Shown: positions 15,765 to 25,100 of the stretch, piece by piece
Position numbering within the stretch: position 1 is the stretch's first letter
How the letters are laid out: every line of letters starts with the position of its first letter
Assembly (NCBI GenBank): GCA_951813555.1
Contig: OX638344.1
Coordinates: 2,790,475-2,854,474, forward strand
Source of the DNA: an uncultured Acidimicrobiales bacterium
GTDB lineage: Bacteria > Actinomycetota > Acidimicrobiia > Acidimicrobiales > Bin134
Length of the DNA stretch: 64,000 nt
Reading direction: 5' to 3'
The notes under the pieces: generated by a model
Databases searched by the model: none
Told to the model about the DNA's origin: nothing
The model's input: the letters and a program-made list of their open reading frames with translations, nothing else
Translations under genes and position numbers: made by a program

Positions 15765-16871
15765 GTGACGACGACAACTACTGGATACAAACCCGACCTT
15801 GTCCCCACCGGCATGGAGGGCGGCGTCGACACCAACGCCCTGCCTTGGATCGAAACACCCCAGGCGCCGGGATGGCGGATCAAGCCACTTCGCGCGTCGA
15901 GAGAATCCGGTGTGTTCTCCGCGATCGTGGGACTCGACGCCGGGGTCACGTTGCGCCCCGCTGTGCATTTGGGTGCCACCGACTTGTTCGTGTTGTCGGG
16001 GCGCATGCGCTACACCCAAGAACCGCTTGCCGCAAGCATCGAGACGGGCACGTGGGGATACATTCCCGCCAACGCTCGCATCGAAGGCCTCGAGGTCGAC
16101 GAGGAAACCGAGCTGTTGATGAACTTCTTCGGCCCGGTCGCCTTCCTCGGTGCCGACGGGCACAGTGTGACCAGCATCCTCACTGCACTGGACATACAGG
16201 CCGCGGCCCAAGCCAATGGCCTGGCGCTGGTGCCCAACACTTTGGCCGAGTGCATGGTGCCGCGCCCCCAGAACTCCGACCTATCGCCCGCGCCGCTCCG
16301 CATCGCCGAGGATGCCGCCAACCAATTGTTGATGACTGCGGAGAACCGCCCGACAAATGCGACGACCCACCCTCATTTCGTGGACACCCGGGCGTTCGAT
16401 TTCTTCTCCAATCCGAACGGGCCCGGCTTTGGCATAAAGGTCCTTCGGGTCAGCGAGGAGACCGGCCACGTTTCGATGATCATCAGGCACATCGGTGTCG
16501 CCGGGCCCCACTTCCACCTGGGTGCCGGCGACTTCCTGGTCATCAACGGCCGCATCGGGTATCGAGCCGGTCCGCCTGAGGGGTACGGGTCTGGAGTATG
16601 GTTCTACGAACCCGCTGGCGCCCGCCACGAAGCCACCCAGCAACTGGGCGACGAAGACCTCATCTACACCGCCAACATCTACGGCCCGATCCAGTTCGAC
16701 GACGGCCCCGGCACCCCAATCACCACGGTCTCGTCGTGGATGCAGTACAAGGCAACCGCCGAAATCGCCGGCACACCGATGGTGGCCAACGTTTTTGAAG
16801 GCGACACGTCGCTGCTGGCCTGGGCGCCCCTGGGCAGCGATCCCGCCGCAAGCAAAGGAGCGGTCCGTTGA
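15765..16871 (+). CDS. bicupin, dioxygenase-like
   Basis: 368 residues with two cupin domains. The C-terminal one keeps a metal site HFHLGAGDFLVINGRIGYR (His249, His251); the N-terminal one is similar (VHLGATDLFVLSGRMRY, His68) but retains only one of the two histidines of that motif, so it may be structural. This layout resembles 2,4'-dihydroxyacetophenone dioxygenase and ChrR-like bicupins, which are non-haem metal enzymes on aromatic ketones. GTG start after a GAGGTGAGAA site. It overlaps the next gene by 4 nt, so the two products probably work together. Exact reaction unknown. Confidence 0.7.
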   Translation: MTTTTTGYKPDLVPTGMEGGVDTNALPWIETPQAPGWRIKPLRASRESGVFSAIVGLDAGVTLRPAVHLGATDLFVLSGRMRYTQEPLAASIETGTWGYIPANARIEGLEVDEETELLMNFFGPVAFLGADGHSVTSILTALDIQAAAQANGLALVPNTLAECMVPRPQNSDLSPAPLRIAEDAANQLLMTAENRPTNATTHPHFVDTRAFDFFSNPNGPGFGIKVLRVSEETGHVSMIIRHIGVAGPHFHLGAGDFLVINGRIGYRAGPPEGYGSGVWFYEPAGARHEATQQLGDEDLIYTANIYGPIQFDDGPGTPITTVSSWMQYKATAEIAGTPMVANVFEGDTSLLAWAPLGSDPAASKGAVR

Positions 16872-17191
16872 TCCTCATCGTGGTCAAGTTCAAGACTAAA
16901 CCCGAGTGGTCTGACCGCTGGATCGACCTGGTCGACGAATTCACCAAGGCCACCCGGGCCGAGCCCAAGAACCTGTGGTTCGACTGGTCCCGCAGTGTCG
17001 AAGACCCCGACGAGTTCGTGTTGGTCGAAGCGTTTGAAGACGACGGAGCAGTGCCCCACGTCGAATCCGACCACTTCAAACAGGTCATGCAAGATATGCC
17101 CCAGGCCCTCGCTCAAACTCCCAAGATCATCAACACCACCATCGAGGGCGCCAACGAGTGGTCCCAGATGGGCGAGCTCAGCGTCGACTGA
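16868..17191 (+). CDS. ABM-domain monooxygenase-like protein
   Basis: 107 residues, one antibiotic-biosynthesis-monooxygenase (ferredoxin-like) domain: LIVVKFKTKPEWSDRW at the start, then NLWFDWSRSVEDPDEFVLVEAFED and a terminal helix DHFKQVMQDMP. Such domains are cofactor-free oxygenases, haem-degrading enzymes or small isomerases. It starts with TTG inside the stop of the bicupin (TTGA overlap), showing tight translational coupling. Role with the bicupin is inferred. Confidence 0.75.
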   Translation: MILIVVKFKTKPEWSDRWIDLVDEFTKATRAEPKNLWFDWSRSVEDPDEFVLVEAFEDDGAVPHVESDHFKQVMQDMPQALAQTPKIINTTIEGANEWSQMGELSVD

Positions 17192-17236
17192 TCATCCTCG
17201 AGGTTCGGCGCCCAAACAGGTTGGCCGCCCCGTCAC

Positions 17237-18154
17237 CTAGGAGGCCCGCTCAGCAGCCAGTTGGTCTTTCATCTCCTCGTAGCTGATCTCGCCGCGGAGC
17301 ATGCGCTGGGTGACTTTGGACAGCGGACTTCTCGGCCAACGGTCTTCGCCTACCAGATGGGCCTCGCTGGTAACCGAACCGTCTTCGGCAAACTGGTATG
17401 TGCGGTAACCGGGCGGCATCGTGGTGAAGTTCTCATGGTCGATGTTGACGGACAGCGACGGGCACTGGTGGATGGGTCGACCGGCAACCTCCAAAGTCGT
17501 ATTGGTGTGGGTATGGCCAGCTCCGATACCACGGATTTCCGGGGCCATTTCGATGAGTCGGGCGAACTCGGCGTCATGGTCGGCCATGTGGAAGAAGCCG
17601 AACGCCCCCGGGGGATGGTGGGTCCAGACGAAGGCGTGCTCGGCGTCGCTCTGCTCGACGGTTTCGGCCATCCAAGCCACTTCAGCATCGCCGAAGCGTC
17701 CGTGTTTGTGCGTCCGGTCCTCGCGATCGACCAGCGATCCGTCTGGGCGCCGATCCCGCCCTTCTGCATTGGAGTCGGCAAATAGAAACAGCCAGCTCCC
17801 GACCCGCAAAGTTCGCCCGTTGCTAACCCCCGGGCGGGGCAAAATGGCATCGAAGGGCACCTGTCGGTCGTGATTGCCTGGACACACCACCGCAGGCACC
17901 GGCAGACGGGCAAGCTTCTCAGCGATTTTCTGGTATTCGGCCTCGGTACCGTTGTGAGCGATGTCTCCGGTGATCACCACCAGATCCGGAGTGGGCCGAC
18001 CTGAATCGAACGCCTCGCCGAAGACCGCATCCCAGGAGTCATCGGTATTGCGCGGCTCCCCCTCCGGCTCGGTACAGAAGTGCATATCCGAAAACTGCGT
18101 GACTCGAAACACGTCCTGAGTCTTCCAAAGTCGCCAAGGCTGCACCACTGTCAT
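17237..18154 (-). CDS. calcineurin-like metallophosphoesterase (CpdA-like)
   Basis: Two-metal phosphodiesterase or phosphatase, about 305 residues from the ATG at 18154. The frame is open to 18205, but that would overlap the divergent gene. All five metal motifs are visible: FSDMHF, ITGDIAHNG, CPGNHDR, THHPPG and GHTHTNT. The set resembles cAMP phosphodiesterase CpdA and related cytosolic enzymes; no signal peptide. Substrate not determined. It is divergent from a Dabb-like gene with about 40 bp between. Confidence 0.8.
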   Translation of the reverse strand: MTVVQPWRLWKTQDVFRVTQFSDMHFCTEPEGEPRNTDDSWDAVFGEAFDSGRPTPDLVVITGDIAHNGTEAEYQKIAEKLARLPVPAVVCPGNHDRQVPFDAILPRPGVSNGRTLRVGSWLFLFADSNAEGRDRRPDGSLVDREDRTHKHGRFGDAEVAWMAETVEQSDAEHAFVWTHHPPGAFGFFHMADHDAEFARLIEMAPEIRGIGAGHTHTNTTLEVAGRPIHQCPSLSVNIDHENFTTMPPGYRTYQFAEDGSVTSEAHLVGEDRWPRSPLSKVTQRMLRGEISYEEMKDQLAAERAS

Positions 18155-18194
18155 TTTTCCAGCACCGGCTAGGCGTCGAGTAGGTTCGAGCGCC

Positions 18195-19178
18195 GTGACG
18201 AGCATGATCCGACGGTTTTACGTCTTGCCATTGATGCCCGGGGTGCCCGACGTGAAGGCGCAGGAGATGATCGAGGTGTTGGGCGCCGCCGATCGCTTCA
18301 TACCGGGCCTGTTGGATTCCTCCGCCGGCGTCGATCTCGACTCGCGCACGGTGCTGTGGGAGAACACCTTCGTCGACGAGGCCAGCTACTCCGGGCCCTA
18401 CATGGTGCACCCCTACCACATCGGGGCCATCGACAATTACGTGATGCCCGACAGCCCCGAATGCATCACCGACAACACCTACGCCACGCGCTACACCACA
18501 CCCGACGCCACCCAGGTGGTGCGAGGCGGCATCCGCCGAGTGCTGCTGTTGAACGCAAGCACCGATGCCGACGCAGCAGCAATCGAAGCCCTCGCGGCGC
18601 AGCCCCAGGAGATGGCGGCATCCGCCTTCGGTGCCGACGACGTGGGGTGGGTGTCGCCCAAGGGCCGGGCCTGGACCCATATCTGGGAGCAGGCCTTCAC
18701 CGACATGGCCCAGTTGAAGCGCCACCTCGACACACCCAACGGCATGGCCTGCTCGAGTGTGGAGGGCTTTGCCAGCCTCAGCATCAAGCTGAGCTCGCTG
18801 AAGACTTTCACCTGCCCGTTCGAACTCTCACCGGTCGAGCACCAGTCGCCCCCCACCACCCCGCCGGACACCTCCCCAGTGCTGTACACCATCACCGCCC
18901 GCACCTCAGTGGCCCACGCCGACACCTACGTCGAGTTGCTCGAACGCCACTACGACCCATTCATGGTCGAAGGCGGCTGCCCCCTCCTGAATCGCTGGCG
19001 CACCGTCGATCAGGGCTATCTCGAGGCCGAGGTCCACTCCACCTGGCAGATCGACTCCCTTGCCGCCTACTGCGACCTCCGGGCCACAACCATCGCCGAC
19101 CCGCACTGGACAGCCTTCGTCAAAGATGCCATGCCCCTGGTGCAGGGCGGATCTCGACGCTTCCACCACGCCGTATAA
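18195..19178 (+). CDS. unknown protein with Dabb/EthD-like repeats
   Basis: 327 residues, GTG start. The N-terminal about 80 residues (IRRFYVLPLMPGVPDVKAQEM ... IPGLLDSS ... YMVHPYHIGAI) read as a Dabb-type dimeric alpha/beta barrel. The middle and C-terminal parts look like further ferredoxin-like domains (WTHIWEQAFTDMAQLKRHL; VLYTITARTSVAHADTYVELL). A chain of two or three such domains suggests a small-molecule-binding or cofactor-free enzyme, but I do not recognise a family with known function. No signal peptide or membrane segment. Confidence 0.55.
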   Translation: MTSMIRRFYVLPLMPGVPDVKAQEMIEVLGAADRFIPGLLDSSAGVDLDSRTVLWENTFVDEASYSGPYMVHPYHIGAIDNYVMPDSPECITDNTYATRYTTPDATQVVRGGIRRVLLLNASTDADAAAIEALAAQPQEMAASAFGADDVGWVSPKGRAWTHIWEQAFTDMAQLKRHLDTPNGMACSSVEGFASLSIKLSSLKTFTCPFELSPVEHQSPPTTPPDTSPVLYTITARTSVAHADTYVELLERHYDPFMVEGGCPLLNRWRTVDQGYLEAEVHSTWQIDSLAAYCDLRATTIADPHWTAFVKDAMPLVQGGSRRFHHAV

Positions 19179-19234
19179 GCGCCAACGCCGTCCGGCATGG
19201 GCAACAAGCTCAGATCACCGGAGCTCCGCTGTTG

Positions 19235-20236
19235 CTAGTTCCGTCGGAACATTGGGGGTGCCCACCCCGGGTATTCGGGCCTGAGGCTGCTGGCCTCGTC
19301 GAGTCGAGCCATGTCGACTGTTGACAGATCCAGATCCACGGTGCCGAGGTTGCCCTTGAGCTGCTCTTCGGTTCGCGCTCCCACAATGACGCTGGTGACG
19401 CCGGGCTTGTGCAGCAGCCATGCGAGGGAGACCTGCGCAACCGAGGTGCCATGGGCATCGGCGATCTCGCGAGCAACATCGACGATGTCGTGGCCCCGCT
19501 CCTCGTCGACCGGGGGCAGCGCCAACTGGGCACGGCGCCCCCCGACGGCGTTCGCTCCGCTGTACTTGCCCGTCAGGAATCCGCCCGCGAGGGGGCTCCA
19601 AACCAGGATCCCGAGGCCGAGGTCGATCGATGCCGGAATGATCTCGCGCTCCAACTCCCGTCCGACCAGGGAGTAGTAGGCCTGCACTGAACAGCATCTT
19701 TCGAGACCGAGCTGACGGCAGATGCCGTCAGCCTTGGCCAGCTGCCACGCCGCATAGTTCGACACGCCGGCGTACCGCACCTTGCCCTGCTGCACGAGCT
19801 GGTCGAGGCCGCGCAACGTTTCCTCCAACGGGGTCGTCTTATCGAAGCTGTGCACCTGGTAGAGGTCGATCCAGTCCGTGCCGAGCCGTTGGAGGCTGTT
19901 CTCGCACTCGCGAATCATCGCCAGGCGGCTGCTACCGCCAGCGTTCGGCCCTTCACCCACTTGCGTGGTGAACTTCGTGGCGACGATCACGTCTTTGCGG
20001 CGAGATCCGAGCGCCTTGCCGAGCATGATCTCGGACTGACCCATCCCGTAGTTGTTGGCGGTGTCGAAGAGGTTCACACCCGCCTCGATCGACAGGTCGA
20101 CCATGCGGGTGGCAAGGTCTTGCCCGGTGCCGCCGATTCGCGCGCCGAACGTGCCGTCCTGGTGGTCGAACGTCATGGCACCGAGGGTGAGCTGGGACAC
20201 GTAGAGGCCAGTGGCGCCAAGCGGGACGTACTTCAT
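19235..20236 (-). CDS. aldo/keto reductase
   Basis: NADPH-dependent carbonyl reductase of the AKR superfamily, 333 residues, starting at the ATG at 20236 behind AAGGAG. Catalytic set: Asp in NLFDTANNYG with the Tyr, Lys in IVATKFTT and His in YQVHSFD; cofactor end VIVGARTEEQL. It is a paralogue of the gene at 32814 (shared CSVQAYYSLVGRELEREI and RPEYPGW/RPEYPQW tails). Directly downstream of an alcohol dehydrogenase gene, with a 15-bp triplicated spacer between them. Probable role is interconverting alcohols and carbonyls in a degradation route. Confidence 0.85.
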   Translation of the reverse strand: MKYVPLGATGLYVSQLTLGAMTFDHQDGTFGARIGGTGQDLATRMVDLSIEAGVNLFDTANNYGMGQSEIMLGKALGSRRKDVIVATKFTTQVGEGPNAGGSSRLAMIRECENSLQRLGTDWIDLYQVHSFDKTTPLEETLRGLDQLVQQGKVRYAGVSNYAAWQLAKADGICRQLGLERCCSVQAYYSLVGRELEREIIPASIDLGLGILVWSPLAGGFLTGKYSGANAVGGRRAQLALPPVDEERGHDIVDVAREIADAHGTSVAQVSLAWLLHKPGVTSVIVGARTEEQLKGNLGTVDLDLSTVDMARLDEASSLRPEYPGWAPPMFRRN

Positions 20237-20250
20237 CGTTGACTCCTTGT

Positions 20251-20295
20251 TGGTTTGAGCAAGGTTGGTTTGAGCGAGGTTGGTTTGAGCGAGAG
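20251..20295. repeat. three tandem 15-bp repeats in leader of AKR gene
   Basis: Units tggtttgagcaaggt, tggtttgagcgaggt and tggtttgagcgagag fill most of the 68-bp gap between the alcohol dehydrogenase stop and the AKR start. Read on the minus strand in frame with the AKR, they would encode LAQTN repeats. The frame has no good start of its own there. The ribosome site AAGGAG follows at once. Confidence 0.8.
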
Positions 20296-20304
20296 CACGG
20301 TTGG

Positions 20305-21399
20305 TTAGAAAACAAGGACGGGTTTGACGACGCTGCCGTCGGCGCTGGCTGCTTCGACTTCGTTGATCTGGTCGAGGGGGAACTCGACGATCAGCTCGTG
20401 GAAGGGGAACACACCGTCGGCGTTGAGTTGGGCGAGGTGGGGGATGAATTCCGCTGGGGTGGAGTCGCCCTCCATGACGCCGGTGATGGTGCGGCCGCCG
20501 ATCATCGTCATGTAGTCGAGGACCAGTTCGCCGAGTCCGACGCCGGCCAGCGCACACGTACCGATGTTGTTGAGGCCGTTGACGACGGCCCGCACGACCG
20601 GGGCAGCGCCGGTGGCATCGAAGGCATAGTCAGCGCCGCCGCGCGTCGCCTCTATGATCGCTCCGGTCATTTCCACCGGGTCGCCGCTGAGCACGTGGGT
20701 TGCGCCGTACGCGGTGGCGAGGTCGAGTCGTTCCTGGTGGCGGTCGATGGCGATGATCGTTCCGGCCTCGGCAACCTTGGCGGCCATGATGGCGCTGAGC
20801 CCGAGTGCGCCGGCGCCGGCAACCACAAGCGATGACCCGGCTTCGACGCCGAGCGTGTTGAAGACCGTACCTGCGCCGGTTTGCACGCCGCAGCCCAGCG
20901 GGCCGAGACGGGCGAGGTCCAATGAGGAGTCCACCTTCACTACCGAGTTGGCGGCGGCGATGGTGTGGTTGGCGAACGACGACTGGCCGAAGTAGTGCGA
21001 CCCGACCCGGTCGCCGTTGGTGTCGGTGAACGCCGAGGTGCCGTCGGGGCGGCCGCCGGCTGTGTTGGCCATCGGGAAGTTGAAGCAGTACGGGAACCGC
21101 CCCTGGTTGCAGGCGGGGCAGTCGCCGCAGTTGTTGAACGACAGCACGACGTGGTCGCCGGGGGCCACGTGGGTGACGCCTTCGCCCACCGATTCGACCA
21201 CACCGGCGCCCTCGTGGCCGTAGACCTGTGGGCCCATGAAGAACTCCGGTGGGAGTTCTCGGATGAGAACGTCGGTGTGGCACATGCCCGCGGCGACCAT
21301 GCGGACCGCGACCTCGCCGGCCTGCGGTTCGCTTACCGTGAGCTCTTCGACTGTGAAGGGGTCCTGGCCCCCTCGAAGAACGGCTGCTCGTGTTTTCAT
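20305..21399 (-). CDS. zinc-dependent alcohol dehydrogenase (aryl-alcohol type)
   Basis: Medium-chain NAD(P)-dependent dehydrogenase, 364 residues. Catalytic zinc ligands in GMCHTD and GHEGAGVVESVGEGV; structural zinc Cys cluster in NNCGDCPACNQGRFPYC; a NAD fold with VVAGAGALGLSAI. The overall form (HTDVLIRE, GCGVQTGAGTV) matches the benzyl-alcohol/XylB and FrmA-like class. Lies upstream of the AKR and downstream of the ABC importer ATPase gene on the same strand, with 38 bp to the latter. Substrate assignment is inference. Confidence 0.87.
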   Translation of the reverse strand: MKTRAAVLRGGQDPFTVEELTVSEPQAGEVAVRMVAAGMCHTDVLIRELPPEFFMGPQVYGHEGAGVVESVGEGVTHVAPGDHVVLSFNNCGDCPACNQGRFPYCFNFPMANTAGGRPDGTSAFTDTNGDRVGSHYFGQSSFANHTIAAANSVVKVDSSLDLARLGPLGCGVQTGAGTVFNTLGVEAGSSLVVAGAGALGLSAIMAAKVAEAGTIIAIDRHQERLDLATAYGATHVLSGDPVEMTGAIIEATRGGADYAFDATGAAPVVRAVVNGLNNIGTCALAGVGLGELVLDYMTMIGGRTITGVMEGDSTPAEFIPHLAQLNADGVFPFHELIVEFPLDQINEVEAASADGSVVKPVLVF

Positions 21400-21437
21400 C
21401 GGTACTCCCTTGTGTGGTTGGCGTTCGGCCAGTCGCC

Positions 21438-22148
21438 CTACGTGGGCACGCTGCCGTGGAGGTAGGAGGCCTGGATCTCGTCGAGACGTCCACTGAGCTC
21501 GTTGGCCGCACCGTCGAGGACCACCTCGCCGCGGTGTAGGACGTAGGCGCGATCGGCGTACTTGAGCGCAAGATGGGCGTGTTGCTCGACGAGCAGCACG
21601 CCGACCCCGCGTTGGTCTGCCGCTTCACGGGTGGCCTCCAAGAGCCGGGCCACGATCAGCGGGGCGAGACCGAGGGATATCTCGTCGGCCAGGAGCACGC
21701 GAACGTCTCCGGCCAGGGCTCTCGCCAGTGTCAGCATCTGCTGCTCGCCTCCCGAAAGCAGGCCTGCGGGGCGGTCGACCAGTGGCTCAAGCTCCGGGAA
21801 TGTCGCCAACGCGTCGTCCACCGGACCAGGACCCAGTTTGAGGTTGTCGAGCACATTCAGCGAACGGATGACCGATCGCTCCTCAAAGACATAGCGCACG
21901 CCACGGCGAGCGCGCCTGTGGAGAGGTTCGACCGAACGTTCGCCCATAAGCTCGGTGTACCCGTCTGATGCCTTCAAGAGGCCGGCCAGACCCATGAGGG
22001 TGGTGGACTTCCCCGCTCCGTTCGCGCCCATGAGCGCGACCACCTCGCCGGCGCGAACCTCGAGGTCCAGTGCCGACACGGCTGGTACCGCGCCATAGCT
22101 GAGCGAAAGGCCCCGTGCCCCAATCAGAACTTCAGGTCCGGAGCTCAC
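21438..22148 (-). CDS. livF: ABC importer ATPase, LivF type
   Basis: 236-residue ATP-binding subunit of a branched-chain-amino-acid-type (HAAT) importer. Walker A MGANGAGKST, signature LLSGGEQQMLTLARAL, Walker B VLLADEISLGLAP and the H-loop in LLVEQHAHLAL. Starts with GTG inside the stop of the fused permease gene (GTGA overlap). In this window the transport operon sits beside acyl-CoA dehydrogenases, so the cargo is probably a carboxylic or steroid-like acid rather than an amino acid; that is inference. Confidence 0.93.
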   Translation of the reverse strand: MSSGPEVLIGARGLSLSYGAVPAVSALDLEVRAGEVVALMGANGAGKSTTLMGLAGLLKASDGYTELMGERSVEPLHRRARRGVRYVFEERSVIRSLNVLDNLKLGPGPVDDALATFPELEPLVDRPAGLLSGGEQQMLTLARALAGDVRVLLADEISLGLAPLIVARLLEATREAADQRGVGVLLVEQHAHLALKYADRAYVLHRGEVVLDGAANELSGRLDEIQASYLHGSVPT

Positions 22149-25100
22149 GCCGTCTCCTCCCCACCCACGGCATTGCCCAAATAGGACGACACGACGGCGG
22201 GGGAATTCGCGATCTCTTCCGGCGTGCCCTCGGCGATGACCACGCCGAAGTCGAGAGCGACGATGCGGTCACAGGTCCGCATGACCAGGCCGACGTCGTG
22301 CTCGATGAGCAGCACCGACATGCCCCAGTCTCTGGCCAGGCGGCGGATCAGCTGCTCGAGTTCGTCGGTGCTCGCCGCATCGAGCCCTGCTGCGGGCTCG
22401 TCCAGAAGGATGATCGAGGGGCTGGCCGCCAGCGCCCGCGCGATGGCCACCATTCGGCGTTTGGCATAGGGGAGTTCGTCAGGCTTGTTCTGCAGCACGT
22501 CGGCGAGGCCGAACTCGTTGATGGCGGCGATAGCGGATTCGGTGAGCTGTGGATTGCGAGGCCAGACCAGGTCGGTGACATATGGGCCCGCGCTCTTGGC
22601 GTCGGCTGCGGTGCGGATGTTGTCGAGCACCGTCATGTCCTCGAACAGCTCGAGCGACTGAAACGAACGAGCGATGCCTTGACGAGATCGCTGTGTAGCT
22701 GAACTGCTCGAGATGTCCGTGCCGTCGACGGCGATCCGGCCCGTTGCATTGACGAAGCCGGTAATGGCCTCGACCAGCGTGGTCTTGCCCGCACCGTTGG
22801 GACCAATCAGGCCAACGATCTCTCCTGGGTGCACCGTGAGCCTGGCGGCGGAGAGCGCCTGGACATTTCCGAATGACACTGAGACGTTGTCGAGCGCCAG
22901 CGCCTTGGGCGGAACCTCGGTGATCGACTCGGGGGCTGCCATGTCGATGTTCTCGGTTCCGCTTCGGTCCACGATTTCCTTCGCCAGGACCGCACCGGCG
23001 AAGGCCAGCGCGAATACGCAGCCGGCCACGGTCCATTCCCATGTTCCGTCCAATTCCAGGTCGTCGCTGAGCCGTGTGGTCGCAGCGATGCCGAGCAGGC
23101 TGATCACGGTGATGACCGCAGCGGAGATCAGATGGCTGGCGAGCCTATACGCGGCGATGGCCACCACCACCCCGATCACGAGGATGATCCGCGCCAGGCT
23201 GACCCGGTCGAAGTCGGTGCCCCTGACCCCGTCGGCTGTCCAGTTGGTGTGGATCGCCGCCAGCGAGATGACGAAGCCAAAAGCAGCGAGCAGGAGCAGC
23301 TTTGCCCGGGAAGGCTTCGCCAGCTTCTTGAAGCCCTCGACCAGGTAGGCGACGCCGCCGTGGGGTCGAAATATCACAAAGAGAACCAGCAGCCCGCCGG
23401 CCATAAGGCGCCACCAGTCCTTGGTGTCTACGAGGAGACCCACGAGACGTTCGGCCATGCCGCCTACTGCCAGGGTTCCGCCGGCCAGTGCTCCGCCGAT
23501 GTACCCGATGCCCCCGAGCACACTGAACAGCACAATCTCGATGTTTCGGAACCTGGGGAAGCTGCTCCCGAAGACCAGGCTGGTGTTGGAGAACGCGATG
23601 ATTGCACCTCCGAGCGCGGCAAGCGCCGATGCCACCGCGAAGGCGTAGGTCTTCACTCCCAGGACGCTGATGCCCAGGCTCGCGGCCGCGTTCTCGTTGC
23701 CGCGCACTGCGATCATCCGGCGACCAATACGACCGCGTCGCAGGTTGGCCACTGCGATAGCGGCCACTCCGAGGAGGATGATGGCGAAGGTTGCGTACCG
23801 AGTTGGGTGCCTCCGGGCAAGGATGTCGATTCCGAAGATCGACGGTTCGGGAACCAGGGCCGGTTGGAAGTTGACGATGGAGTACTTGGGGTTGCTCAGG
23901 ACCATCGAGTCGATGACCACCGCCATGGCGAGCGTGATTATGGCCAGGTTCACCCCTCGAACCCGCAGCGCCGGCAGGGCGAGGAGCAGACCGAACGGGA
24001 TGGTCAAGCAGACGCCGACAACGACCGAAGCCAAGGTTGGAAGGCCCCAGATCCCGGCGGCGACCCTTCCGGCGAAGAGAGCACCCAAACCCGCCACCGC
24101 CCACTGAGCCAGACTGAGCTGCCCTGCCATACCGGTGAGCGCCACCAGCGAGAGCGCTACCACCGCAACCGACGTCCCGATGATGACCGCCCTGGTCCAC
24201 GGTGTGTCGAACGTATGCACACTGCCGATCGTCAACACCACTGCGGCGACCACCATCTCGGGCCGAATCCGCCCAGTCCCGATGCTGGGCAACCGGTCGG
24301 CGGCGAAGCTGCGAAGCGGCAGCGCACGCCCCCGAACGATCAGCACCAGCACGATGGCGAGGAGAGGTACAGCAGGGCGAAAGCCCTTCGTGAAACCGGT
24401 GTCGTCGATGTAGAGCAACGCGAGACTCTGGGAGGCTCCTAATGCGAGCGCCGCGGCCACGGTACCCAGGTACGAGCGAAAGCCTCCAAGGAGCGCAGCG
24501 GCGAGTGCCGGGATGATGATGAGCGTGTGGCTCACCGGCTCGATGCCCAGCAGCCCGAACAGGAACGAGCCGCCGAGGCCGGCCAACGCGCCGCCCAGCG
24601 CCCAGTTCCCGGTCGCGATCAGACCAGGAGACCACCCCTGAGACGCGGCCACGTTTTCATTCTCCGCGACTGCGGCCGTAGCCAACCCGAATCGACTCGA
24701 CCGATACAACAGCCACAGGGCCAGCCCGAGCGCCACCGCCACCGCGAACAGATAGATGCGACTCTCGGGTATTCGGACATCTCCACCGAGATGCAGGATG
24801 TCGTTGGGCAAGAACGAATCGGGGGGCACGGGGTTCGGGTAGACGCGACGCCACACCTCTAGCCCGACGCTCAAAAGACCCAGGGTGGCAACCAAGCGGG
24901 CCAACGGTGACGACCCACGCATTGGACCCATGACCAGCACCTGGATTAGGGCACCGATCGCCGCACCTCCGAGGACGGCGGCGCCTATCGCGACGACGAC
25001 TGGGACGTGCTGGTTGGCTTCGTAGTAGAAGGCGGCACCCGATAGCGCGATCGCGCCCTGAGAGAAGTTCACGACACCCGAGCCCCGGTAGACCAGCACC

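Noticed and set aside
20237..20557. Possible longer aldo/keto reductase start running into the alcohol dehydrogenase gene
   Set aside because: A good AAGGAG site precedes the 20236 ATG, and the extension overlaps a certain gene in another frame.
23132..24442. 436-codon plus-strand frame opposite the fused transporter
   Set aside because: Hydrophilic, His/Asp-rich, no motif; the reverse strand encodes clear membrane permease segments.
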